From Acidobacteriota bacterium (lineage in GTDB: Bacteria; Acidobacteriota; HRBIN11), in the NCBI GenBank assembly GCA_030550225.1, contig JAUQPV010000197.1, forward strand, positions 1-5,424: a DNA stretch of 5,424 nucleotides, written 5' to 3'. Shown here one piece after another: positions 1-5,251 of the stretch. Both the position numbers and the translations under genes were made by a program. The notes beneath the pieces were generated by a model, which searched no databases, had not been told where the DNA came from, and was given only the letters and a program-made list of their open reading frames with translations. Numbering within the stretch: position 1 is the stretch's first letter; each line of letters begins with the position of its first letter.

Positions 1-147
1 GGCCAGGGACGCCGGGGGAACCCAGTCGAGGGAAAAGCCGCAATAGGCACACCGGACCTCCCGACCCCGCTGGCGGCCCCGCTCGACCTCGACCTCGTAA
101 ACGACGACGTCCTCGCCACAACTCGGACAAAAGCGCCGACCTTCCAT
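1..147 (-). CDS. Zinc-ribbon protein, N-terminal fragment (runs off the window)
   Basis: Reading leftward from an ATG at 145-147 gives 49 open residues that continue past base 1, so only the N-terminus is visible. It contains two CxxC knuckles, CPSC (residues 7-10) and CAYC (33-36), each followed by Gly. This is the pattern of a small zinc ribbon, with a charged Val/Glu/Arg-rich hairpin between the knuckles. A strong Shine-Dalgarno (GGAAGGA, about 154-160) precedes the ATG and supports this start. The queE stop lies only 15 nt upstream on the same strand, so the two genes are probably co-transcribed. Zinc ribbons of this type occur at the start of many unrelated bacterial proteins, so no function can be assigned. 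The Zn-binding fold is well supported. A role linked to queuosine is only a guess from position. Confidence 0.72.
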   Translation of the reverse strand, partial: MEGRRFCPSCGEDVVVYEVEVERGRQRGREVRCAYCGFSLDWVPPASLA

Positions 148-162
148 GACCGGTCCTTCCGA

Positions 163-918
163 TTAGGTCCCAGGTACCGGGTCCCGCGTATCCGAGATAG
201 GTTCCCCCGCTACCCGGCGTCCGGGACCGGAAACCCCTCGGGATCGTAACACATCCCACACGGCCGGGTCCATTCGTTCGTCCTCGGCCAGGTGGATGTA
301 TTTGTGGAGCTGGACCTGCAGACGAATCGGGAGGCCCGTCGCCAGGATGGCCCGTGCCAGGGCCTTAGCTGAGAACTCCTCATGGGCGGGCGAAAAGAGG
401 ACCTCCCACCGCCCGATGAGGTCCATCGCCTGGACAAATTCAACGGCCCAGACAAAATCCCGCCACGAGCGGATCACAAACTTGAGTTGATCCCAGGGGG
501 CCAGCCACCGAAAGTTGGGAAAGTAAAAAGTCGGAAAGGCCCCGCTGTCCGGACACTTAACGTCCACGACCTTAATGACCGGTGGCGGGACGTCTTCGAT
601 CGACAAGGCCCCGCTCGTCTCCAGCAGGACCCGATACCCCTGACGGAGTAAAAGCTCCATCAGGGGGATAACGTTCTTCTGCAAAAGGGGCTCGCCCCCC
701 GTGATCTCGACCGTCCGGCAGGGATACCGCCGAATGGCCTCGAGGATTTCGTCGTAACTCATCGGGACGCCGCCGTAAAAAGCGTGTTCGCTGTCGCAAT
801 ACACGCACCGCAGGTGGCACCCCGTCAGGCGGATGAAGATACAGGGCAAGCCCATCCAAGTCGACTCGCCCTGGATCGAATAGAAAATCTCAGTGACCTG
901 CAAGAAACCGGGACGCAT
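163..918 (-). CDS. queE: 7-carboxy-7-deazaguanine synthase (radical SAM enzyme QueE)
   Basis: QueE converts 6-carboxytetrahydropterin to 7-carboxy-7-deazaguanine with S-adenosylmethionine, a 4Fe-4S cluster and Mg2+, a cytosolic step towards preQ0 and queuosine. The protein is 251 residues. The N-terminus has the family signature VTEIFYSIQGE (8-18). The radical SAM cluster motif CxxxCxxC follows as Cys34, Cys38 and Cys41 (CHLRCVYC), then ITGGEP (72-77), LLETSG (98-103), DVKCPDSG (119-126) and QLHKYI (203-208). The ATG at 916-918 places the signature at the normal distance. Its best Shine-Dalgarno, GGATGG, is 10 nt upstream and falls in a repeat unit. The enzyme usually ends soon after QLHK; here about 45 more residues follow, the last 20 or so rich in Arg, Pro and Gly and probably not conserved. 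No other que gene is visible nearby. The stop is TAA, 15 nt before the zinc-ribbon gene. Confidence 0.94.
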   Translation of the reverse strand: MRPGFLQVTEIFYSIQGESTWMGLPCIFIRLTGCHLRCVYCDSEHAFYGGVPMSYDEILEAIRRYPCRTVEITGGEPLLQKNVIPLMELLLRQGYRVLLETSGALSIEDVPPPVIKVVDVKCPDSGAFPTFYFPNFRWLAPWDQLKFVIRSWRDFVWAVEFVQAMDLIGRWEVLFSPAHEEFSAKALARAILATGLPIRLQVQLHKYIHLAEDERMDPAVWDVLRSRGVSGPGRRVAGEPISDTRDPVPGT

Positions 919-928
919 GGGCCATGTG

Positions 929-1000
929 CCATCCGGTCATCGGGCAGTAGGGCAATAGGGCAGTAAGGCAGATGGGCAGGTCGGCAGTCGGCAGATAGGG
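929..1000 (+). repeat. Degenerate 8-nt tandem array A (9 units, 72 nt)
   Basis: The plus strand divides cleanly into units: CCATCCGG, TCATCGGG, CAGTAGGG, CAATAGGG, CAGTAAGG, CAGATGGG, CAGGTCGG, then CAGTCGG (7 nt) and CAGATAGGG (9 nt), which together restore the 8-nt phase. Total length is exactly 9 x 8. The consensus is roughly CARTNNGG. Less regular units seem to continue leftward to the queE start codon (916-918), so the array covers the queE leader. Array C (1179-1218) carries the same motif on the other strand. Confidence 0.85.
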
Positions 1001-1042
1001 CCAGGGATCGAGAAAAAGCCGTCATCGAGGCCTCTGGCCCTC

Positions 1043-1077
1043 CGTACCCCGTATCTCGCATCCCGTATGCCGTATCC
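1043..1077 (+). repeat. Degenerate 7-nt tandem array B (5 units)
   Basis: Five consecutive heptamers are visible: CGTACCC, CGTATCT, CGCATCC, CGTATGC and CGTATCC, giving the consensus CGTATCC. Both period and sequence differ from the flanking 8-nt arrays, so this is a second repeat type in the same spacer. One perfect copy of CGTATCC also lies at 187-193, inside the 3' end of queE. Confidence 0.75.
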
Positions 1078-1178
1078 TTGAAAAATCGTGCTTCCAGGGC
1101 GGTGGGAAAGGTTGATTGGACGCCATTCTCCCGAACCGAACGGCTCTGGTACGGAAAGCAACGGTTGATCCCGCTGTC

Positions 1179-1218
1179 TAATTCCCTTACTGCCCTACTG
1201 CCTTATTGCCTTACTGCC
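1179..1218 (-). repeat. Degenerate 8-nt tandem array C (5 units), inverted relative to array A
   Basis: Plus-strand units are TAATTCCC, TTACTGCC, CTACTGCC, TTATTGCC and TTACTGCC, all exactly 8 nt. On the minus strand they read GGCAGTAA, GGCAATAA, GGCAGTAG and so on, which is the array A motif. The array ends 3 nt from the hsp20 TAG stop (1222-1224). The stop itself sits in a unit-like octamer, GAGTAGGC, so the repeat appears to enter the last codons of hsp20. Confidence 0.85.
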
Positions 1219-1221
1219 CGC

Positions 1222-1662
1222 CTACTCGATGGGCACCTCCCGGGGGGCCGACGACCGCCGATGGACCCGGATGACCAGCAGGCCGTCCCGGTACGTGGCC
1301 TCCAGCCGGTCGGGGTCGGCCGCCTCAGGTAAGGGCACGCAGCGGGCAAACGGCCCGGTCGGGATCTCGATTCGATAGTATTCCTGCCCTTCTTGAACCG
1401 GCGCCAGGCGGCGGGTCCCCCGAATCCAGACCTGGTGGCCCTCGACCCGGACCTCCAGGGCCGCCCGGTCCACGCCGGCAATTTCGGCCTCGATGACGTA
1501 ACCCTCCGGCGTCTCATAGAGGTCGACCGGGGGTTCCCACCGGGACTCCATGTCGGGGTCGAGGACCAAGCCCTCTTGCTCCCGTATGAGGGTCTCCTCT
1601 AAGAGGCGATTGAACCGTTCGTAGAGGACCCGGAGTGTGTCCCGTAAGTCATGCTTCCACAC
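1222..1662 (-). CDS. hsp20: Small heat-shock protein, Hsp20/alpha-crystallin family
   Basis: This is an ATP-independent cytosolic holdase that binds unfolding proteins and forms large oligomers. At 146 residues it has the usual bacterial length. Residues 1-40 are a variable, mostly helical N-terminal arm. The alpha-crystallin domain runs from about 42 (WEPPVDLYETPEGY) to about 135. It includes the family motif GPFARCVPLP (103-112; usual form GxFxRxxxLP) and the late strand ATYRDGLLVIRV (122-133; usual A.Y.nGvL.I). The C-terminal tail carries VPI (143-145), a variant of the IxI/V motif that docks into a neighbouring subunit. The start is GTG (1660-1662), the only plausible start upstream of the domain; a GGCGGTGGG stretch just before it can act as ribosome binding site. 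No CIRCE element is visible. The gene is divergent from the tRNA pair and separated from queE by 303 bp, so it is probably transcribed alone. Confidence 0.95.
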   Translation of the reverse strand: MWKHDLRDTLRVLYERFNRLLEETLIREQEGLVLDPDMESRWEPPVDLYETPEGYVIEAEIAGVDRAALEVRVEGHQVWIRGTRRLAPVQEGQEYYRIEIPTGPFARCVPLPEAADPDRLEATYRDGLLVIRVHRRSSAPREVPIE

Positions 1663-1681
1663 GGCCCACCGCCAGGGACCG
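1662..1681 (-). promoter_or_regulatory. Candidate RBS-masking hairpin (RNA-thermometer-like) before hsp20
   Basis: On the minus strand the bases just before the GTG start can fold as CGG-T-CCC, loop TGGCGGT, GGG-CCG. This gives six G:C pairs with one bulged T. The 3' arm reaches the first base of the start codon, and the stem plus loop hold the Shine-Dalgarno-like GGCGGTGGG. Small heat-shock genes are the classic carriers of RNA thermometers (ROSE, fourU), so placement and gene type fit. The stem is short, and the ribosome binding site lies partly in the loop rather than fully paired. Confidence 0.35.
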
Positions 1682-1700
1682 GACGTTCACAGAGATGTTA

Positions 1701-1721
1701 GATTTCCCCCTTCGGAAAATC
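1701..1721. promoter_or_regulatory. Imperfect dyad upstream of hsp20, possible operator
   Basis: GATTTCC and GGAAAATC form an imperfect inverted repeat around a CCCTTC centre, with one bulged A. It lies 39-59 nt upstream of the hsp20 start. A TAACAT hexamer (minus strand, 1695-1700) next to it could be a -10, which would put the dyad in the promoter spacer. The matching -35 (TGGATT, 1718-1723) is poor. It is not CIRCE. This could be an operator or chance. Confidence 0.22.
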
Positions 1722-1727
1722 CACAGG

Positions 1728-1759
1728 CCATCCGGCTACCGGGCAGTTCGGGAATTCGG
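1728..1759 (+). repeat. Degenerate 8-nt tandem array D (4 units)
   Basis: The units are CCATCCGG, CTACCGGG, CAGTTCGG and GAATTCGG. The first unit is identical to the first unit of array A (929-936). The 25-nt stretch starting one base before it matches the start of array A at 20 of 25 positions. CAGTTCGG and GAATTCGG both recur in the ugd leader array at 5252-5346. The array lies between the divergent hsp20 and tRNA transcription units. Confidence 0.75.
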
Positions 1760-1771
1760 GGGGTATCGTGC

Positions 1772-1801
1772 TTGACGGCCTCCAGGGGCGGGCATTATGA
1801 T
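1772..1801 (+). promoter_or_regulatory. Sigma70-type promoter for the tRNA-Gly/tRNA-Cys unit
   Basis: The -35 is TTGACG (1772-1777; 5 of 6 to TTGACA) and the -10 is TATGAT (1796-1801; 5 of 6 to TATAAT), with an 18-nt spacer. The predicted transcription start is near 1807-1809, about 19 nt before tRNA-Gly. The local AT-rich stretch (1794-1809) stands out in GC-rich DNA. Strength and placement suit a stable-RNA promoter. Confidence 0.72.
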
Positions 1802-1826
1802 TAAAGTGAACCCCTTCGTGAAGTGG

Positions 1827-1901
1827 GCGGGAATAGCTCAGAGGAAGAGCGTCTGCTTGCCATGCAGAAGGTCGCGGGTTCGAATCCCGTTTCCCGCTCC
1901 A
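1827..1901 (+). tRNA. tRNA-Gly (anticodon GCC), with encoded CCA
   Basis: A full cloverleaf can be drawn. The acceptor GCGGGAA (1827-1833) pairs with TTCCCGC (1891-1897). The D stem is GCTC/GAGC (1836-1839/1847-1850). The anticodon stem TCTGC/GCAGA (1852-1856/1864-1868) encloses loop TTGCCAT with anticodon GCC (1859-1861). The T stem GCGGG/CCCGT (one G-T pair) encloses TTCGAAT. Discriminator T1898 is normal for bacterial tRNA-Gly, and CCA is encoded at 1899-1901. It is the first gene of a two-tRNA transcript. Confidence 0.97.
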
Positions 1902-1903
1902 GG

Positions 1904-1978
1904 GGAGGCGTCGCCAAGCGGTAAGGCAGGGGCCTGCAAAGCCCTCATTCGGCGGTTCGAATCCGCCCGCCTCCTCCA
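1904..1978 (+). tRNA. tRNA-Cys (anticodon GCA), with encoded CCA
   Basis: Acceptor GGAGGCG (1904-1910) pairs with CGCCTCC (1968-1974). The D stem is GCC/GGC (1913-1915/1925-1927). The anticodon stem GGGGC/GCCCT (one G-T pair) encloses loop CTGCAAA with anticodon GCA (1936-1938). T stem GGCGG/CCGCC encloses TTCGAAT. Discriminator T1975, an identity element for Cys, is followed by CCA (1976-1978). Only 2 nt separate it from tRNA-Gly, so one precursor is processed. Adjacent Gly-Cys tRNA genes are also known elsewhere (E. coli glyW-cysT). Confidence 0.97.
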
Positions 1979-2013
1979 CGTTTGTCTCCCCCTCTCCACG
2001 ATATCCCGGCTCA

Positions 2014-2041
2014 GCTCTTGGCCCTTGGCTCTATGCCATGC
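2014..2041 (+). repeat. Short 7-nt repeat tract E in the convergent spacer
   Basis: Heptamers GCTCTTG, GCCCTTG, GCTCTAT and GCCATGC follow each other in the 82-bp spacer between tRNA-Cys and the 274-residue protein gene. The same bases can fold weakly (TGGC 2019-2022 and 2026-2029 with GCCA 2035-2038 and 2040-2043). There is no T-run on either strand, so I do not call a terminator, although one is expected here. Confidence 0.4.
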
Positions 2042-2060
2042 CAGGCCCTTCGGATATGCG

Positions 2061-2885
2061 TCATGGTCCCCTCGGTAAGATGAGCCGCACCTCCAGCCAG
2101 TCGGTACTCCCGTCGACGGTCAACGTAACCCACTGACCGGTCGGGACTTGCGCGGCGATCCACATCTGGACTTCGGGCGGAAGTACTTCTCGGAGGGTTC
2201 CCGGCCATCGGTCCGGCCGAAGCCATAGGACGGCCGCCGACGAGGAGGCGACCGGTCGGGCGTTTTTCGAGGCTGGCGTGAGCGCGTCTCCGGCGGCTTC
2301 CGATTGGAAGTCGTGCCAGAGCCGCTCGCCCAAGTCTGACCCGGCCTCGCCGACGATGAGGTAGCCCCCGCAGAGCTGGCCCTGCAGGTGCCATGGGAGT
2401 TGAGCGGTCGGGCCCCGCAACTCAAAGGCGTCGGCACACCCGGGGGCGGCCGGCCGGTCTTGCCACTGCCAAGCCGGGGACAGATGGCGTCGGACCCAGG
2501 GGAGGGCCTGGGTCATCGCCGGCGAAGCTCGCAGGAAGGCGACGACCGTCCAGCCCCGGTCGAGACGGGGCTCCCGGAGGCCGAACAGCACGGCGTCTGT
2601 AGCCAAGTATCCGATGACCAGACCGAGTGTCGGCGGCTCCAGCCGAAGTCCCGCCGTCCGGGCAGTGATGTCGAGCAAGGCCGTCGGGTCGTGAATCCAA
2701 CCGATCCCGAACACGGCCGCTTCCCGTTCGGCGATGGCCGCCAGTCGGGAAGGTAGCTCTTCCGAACGGGGCACCAATTGGAAGCGGTCCTGTCGGCGCA
2801 GGAACCATCCCAGCAGAAGCCCCAGGCCCACGAGGACGCTGAGGCCCAGGACCGTCCATCCCAAGACCTTGGACCGCACCCTCAT
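2061..2885 (-). CDS. Membrane-anchored protein of unknown function, coupled to uxs
   Basis: I do not recognise this 274-residue protein. The ATG at 2883-2885 overlaps the uxs stop as ATGA, which favours it over an upstream in-frame start that would lie within uxs. The start region is basic (R2, R4, K6), followed by a hydrophobic segment at about 8-29 and then RR. That indicates a signal anchor with the N-terminus in the cytoplasm and about 240 residues outside. There is no lipobox and no second clear membrane segment. The outer part is rich in Trp, Leu, Pro and Arg. It holds two cysteines (150, 172) that could form a disulfide, and alternating hydrophobic strands near 87-120 and 250-269, so a mixed alpha/beta domain is likely. 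No catalytic motif is apparent. Translational coupling to uxs suggests a role in the same envelope-glycan process, but this rests on context alone. Confidence 0.78.
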   Translation of the reverse strand: MRVRSKVLGWTVLGLSVLVGLGLLLGWFLRRQDRFQLVPRSEELPSRLAAIAEREAAVFGIGWIHDPTALLDITARTAGLRLEPPTLGLVIGYLATDAVLFGLREPRLDRGWTVVAFLRASPAMTQALPWVRRHLSPAWQWQDRPAAPGCADAFELRGPTAQLPWHLQGQLCGGYLIVGEAGSDLGERLWHDFQSEAAGDALTPASKNARPVASSSAAVLWLRPDRWPGTLREVLPPEVQMWIAAQVPTGQWVTLTVDGSTDWLEVRLILPRGP

Positions 2886-3826
2886 CCCAAGCCCAAACGC
2901 CGACGGAAGTCGGCGATCGTCTCCTTCAGGCCCTCCTCCAAGGGGACCCGCGGTTCCCATCCCAGGATGGTCTTGGCCCGCGTGATGTCGGGCTGACGGA
3001 CCCGGGGGTCGTCTTGAGGGAGAGGCCGGAACTCGATACGGCTCCGGGAGCCCGTCAGACGAAGGATAAGCTCGGCCAATTCGAGGACCGTCATCTCCTG
3101 GGGATTCCCCAGGTTCACGGGGAGGTGGTAGTCCGACATCATGAGGCGATAGAGGCCCTCGACCATGTCGGAAATGTAGCAGAAGGACCGGGTCTGGGAG
3201 CCGTCGCCGTAGACGGTCAGGGGTTCGCCCCGGAGGGCCTGGACGATGAAGGTCGGGATAGCCCGGCCGTCGTCCATCCGCATCCGGGGACCGTACGTGT
3301 TAAATATTCTTGCAATCTTTGTGTCGACCCCGTGAACCCGGTGGTAGGCCATCGTCAGGGCCTCAGCAAACCGCTTCGCCTCGTCGTACACCCCCCGCGG
3401 CCCGATGGGGTTCACGTTCCCCCAGTAGTCCTCCGTCTGGGGATGGACCCGCGGGTCCCCGTACACCTCCGACGTCGAGGCCAACAGAAAGCGGGCCCGA
3501 TGCTTTAAGGCCAGGCCCAGGGCCTTGTGCGTCCCCAGGGCCCCGACCTTCAGGGTCTGGATCGGATAGACCTGGTAGTCCTTGGGGCTCGCCGGACTCG
3601 CCAGGTGATAGACGAACTCTACGGGTCGGTCGACGTAGATGTAGTTCGTCACGTCGTGATGGATGAAGAGAAAGGGCTGGTTGTACAGATGAGCGATATT
3701 TTGGACGTCTCCCGTCAAGAGGTTGTCCATGGCGATGACGAAGTAACCCTGCTTCAGCAGGTACTCGCACAGGTGGGAGCCGATGAAGCCGGCCCCGCCC
3801 GTCACGAGGGCGACCGGTCCATGCAT
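2882..3826 (-). CDS. uxs: UDP-glucuronate decarboxylase (UDP-xylose synthase)
   Basis: This extended short-chain dehydrogenase uses tightly bound NAD+ to oxidise UDP-glucuronate at C4, lose CO2 and re-reduce, giving UDP-xylose. The protein is 314 residues. It shows the Rossmann loop GGAGFIG (10-16), acidic residue D34 in MDNLLTG for the NAD ribose, and HLASPASP (74-81). Its catalytic set is STSEVYGD (117-124; Ser119, Glu120) and YDEAK (147-151; Tyr147, Lys151). NTYGPRM (176-182), GDGSQTRSF (207-215) and DDPRVRQPD (272-280, with the Arg expected to bind substrate) follow. HLASPASP, YWGNVNPIG and the YDEAKR context separate UXS from GalE and RmlB. The ATG at 3824-3826 has a Shine-Dalgarno (GAGGT) 7 nt upstream. 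The gene follows ugd by 69 nt and overlaps the next gene by 4 nt. Ugd makes its substrate. Confidence 0.95.
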   Translation of the reverse strand: MHGPVALVTGGAGFIGSHLCEYLLKQGYFVIAMDNLLTGDVQNIAHLYNQPFLFIHHDVTNYIYVDRPVEFVYHLASPASPKDYQVYPIQTLKVGALGTHKALGLALKHRARFLLASTSEVYGDPRVHPQTEDYWGNVNPIGPRGVYDEAKRFAEALTMAYHRVHGVDTKIARIFNTYGPRMRMDDGRAIPTFIVQALRGEPLTVYGDGSQTRSFCYISDMVEGLYRLMMSDYHLPVNLGNPQEMTVLELAELILRLTGSRSRIEFRPLPQDDPRVRQPDITRAKTILGWEPRVPLEEGLKETIADFRRRLGLG

Positions 3827-3895
3827 CGGTGAGACCTCGATGAGGGGGGTGGGGATCAGGACATCCCAATGACCGAACGCCTATCCGCCAGGCCT

Positions 3896-5233
3896 TTATC
3901 CGGAACCCCTGACCCCGGATCCCTGATTCGGGGGGATGAACCGTCGGCCGACGGCGTAGTAGTAAAAGCCCAGCCGGGCCATCCGTTCCGGATGGTAGAT
4001 GTTCCGACCGTCAAAGATGTAGGGCTGGCGCATCAGCGTCCGAACTCGCTCCAGGTCGATCTGCCGGAATTCTCGCCACTCCGTCACGATGGCCAGGGCA
4101 TGGGCATCCTGCGCCGCCTCGTAAGCATTCCGACTATACTCGACGGCATCTCCCAAGATCGGTCGGACCCGGGGCATCGCCACGGGGTCATAGACCTGCA
4201 CACGGGCACCGGCGTCCAGGAGACGTCGGATGAGCTCGAGGGAACGAGCTTCCCGGAGGTCGTCGGTGTCGGGCTTAAACGAGAGGCCCAGGACGCCGAT
4301 GGTCTTATCGGCCAAGCCCTCCAGGACGGTCTCCATCTTGCGGACAAAACGTTCGACGCGGCTTCGATTGATCCGGTCGGTTGCCTCGAAGATAGAGGCG
4401 TCCACGCCGTACCGGCGGGCCGTGTGGATAAGGGCCAGGACGTCTTTGGGAAAGCACGAGCCCCCGTAGCCCAGGCCGGCGCCCAGGAAGTGCGGCCCGA
4501 TCCGGTGGTCCATCCCGATACCCCGGGCGACCATCTCGACGTCGGCCCCCGTCATCTCGCACAGGTCGGCGATGGTATTGATGAACGAGATCTTCATCGC
4601 CAGGAAGGCGTTCGAGGCGTACTTAATGATTTCAGCCGTGGCGATGTCGGTGACCAGGATCGGCCGGCCCAGGGGGGCGTAAAGCTCCATGACGGTCATG
4701 GCGACTTGCTGAGAGGGTGCCCCGATGACGATCCGGTCCGGGTTCAGCATGTCCTGGATGGCCGAGCCCTCGCGGAGGAACTCGGGGTTCGAAACGACGT
4801 CGAAGGGGACCCGCTCCGTTTGATGGGTCTCGATGATCTGCCGGACGAGGTCACCCGTCCCGACGGGGACCGTACTCTTGTTGACGATGACCTTGTAGTC
4901 CTTCATGTGCCGGGCGATGGCCCGGGCCGCCTCCTCGACCTGCCGCAGGTCCGTGTCCCCCGTAGCATCGGGAGGCGTCCCGACGGCGATGAAGATCACG
5001 CGGGCGAAGTCGACCATCTCGGCGACGTCCGTCGTGAAACGGAGGCGGCCCTCAGCCTGATTCCGGCGGACCATCTCCTCGAGGCCCGGTTCATAGAACG
5101 GAAGCTCGGACCGCTGAAGGATGGCGATCCGAGCTTCGTCCTTATCGTAGCCGACGACGTCGTTCCCAAGGTCGGCAAATACGGCGGCCGTCACGAGACC
5201 GACGTAGCCGGCGCCGATGACCCCGATCCGCAT
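3896..5233 (-). CDS. ugd: UDP-glucose 6-dehydrogenase
   Basis: Ugd oxidises UDP-glucose twice with two NAD+ to UDP-glucuronate in the cytosol. The protein is 445 residues. The N-terminal Rossmann domain has GAGYVG (7-12) and VGYDKD (27-32). VNKSTVPVGT (117-126), SNPEFLREG (148-156, catalytic Glu151) and EIIKYASNAF (201-210, Lys204 and Asn208) follow. The nucleophile motif GSCFPKD (258-264) gives Cys260 and Asp264. The C-terminal UDP-binding domain starts near 310 (GVLGLSFKPDTDDLREARS). The frame stays open 40 codons further upstream, but that stretch is translated repeat DNA. The ATG at 5231-5233 directly precedes the Rossmann strand and has a strong Shine-Dalgarno (GGAGG, 5 nt away), so I chose it. 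The last 10 residues or so (NQGSGVRGSG) are encoded by repeat-like DNA and look added to the family end. First gene of the UDP-xylose operon. Confidence 0.96.
   Translation of the reverse strand: MRIGVIGAGYVGLVTAAVFADLGNDVVGYDKDEARIAILQRSELPFYEPGLEEMVRRNQAEGRLRFTTDVAEMVDFARVIFIAVGTPPDATGDTDLRQVEEAARAIARHMKDYKVIVNKSTVPVGTGDLVRQIIETHQTERVPFDVVSNPEFLREGSAIQDMLNPDRIVIGAPSQQVAMTVMELYAPLGRPILVTDIATAEIIKYASNAFLAMKISFINTIADLCEMTGADVEMVARGIGMDHRIGPHFLGAGLGYGGSCFPKDVLALIHTARRYGVDASIFEATDRINRSRVERFVRKMETVLEGLADKTIGVLGLSFKPDTDDLREARSLELIRRLLDAGARVQVYDPVAMPRVRPILGDAVEYSRNAYEAAQDAHALAIVTEWREFRQIDLERVRTLMRQPYIFDGRNIYHPERMARLGFYYYAVGRRFIPPNQGSGVRGSG
3901..3932 (-). repeat. Repeat-like octamers F inside the 3' end of ugd
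   Basis: On the plus strand the bases divide into CGGAACCC, CTGACCCC, GGATCCCT and GATTCGGG, an 8-nt spacing with G/C-rich edges as in the intergenic arrays. They encode the C-terminal tail of Ugd and end 2 bases from its TAA stop (3896-3898). Internal similarity is weaker than in arrays A, C and G, so this may be a decayed array or coincidence. Confidence 0.4.
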
Positions 5234-5251
5234 GACGCCCTCCCATAGCGT

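Larger units (their letters stand above)
919..1221. other. 303-bp gene-free spacer filled with degenerate short tandem repeats
   Basis: No convincing reading frame lies between the queE start and the hsp20 stop. The spacer holds an 8-nt array at 929-1000, a 7-nt array at 1043-1077 and an 8-nt array in opposite orientation at 1179-1218. Between them are about 100 bp of non-repetitive sequence (1078-1178). The queE promoter should be here, but I could not find a -35/-10 pair with acceptable spacing, so none is called. A run of five A at 1013-1017 (T-run on the minus strand) follows only a 3-bp GC stem, too weak to call the hsp20 terminator. Confidence 0.7.

Noticed and set aside
1013..1039. Possible rho-independent terminator for hsp20 on the minus strand
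   Set aside because: Five T follow, but the adjacent stem is only GCC/GGC, and the stronger GGCC/GGCC stem is 11 nt away from the T-run.
929..1218. CRISPR array
   Set aside because: Units are 7-8 nt, contiguous, without spacers, and no cas genes are present.
1698..1979. Minus-strand 93-codon frame with RDSNPRPSAWQADALPLSYS-like sequence
   Set aside because: It is the reverse translation of the two tRNA genes, a well-known source of false proteins in databases.
1904..2060. Integration site of a mobile element at the tRNA-Cys 3' end
   Set aside because: No repeated tRNA 3' segment and no integrase are visible; the flanking genes look like ordinary housekeeping genes.
1797..2078. Plus-strand 93-codon frame
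   Set aside because: It reads straight through both tRNAs and has no ribosome binding site or family features.
2886..2960. 25-codon upstream extension of the membrane-anchored protein
   Set aside because: It lies entirely within uxs and would put a charged stretch before the signal anchor; the ATGA overlap start is more natural.
3869..5248. Plus-strand 459-codon open frame
   Set aside because: It is antisense to the whole of ugd, in which every catalytic motif is recognisable; long antisense frames are expected in GC-rich genes.
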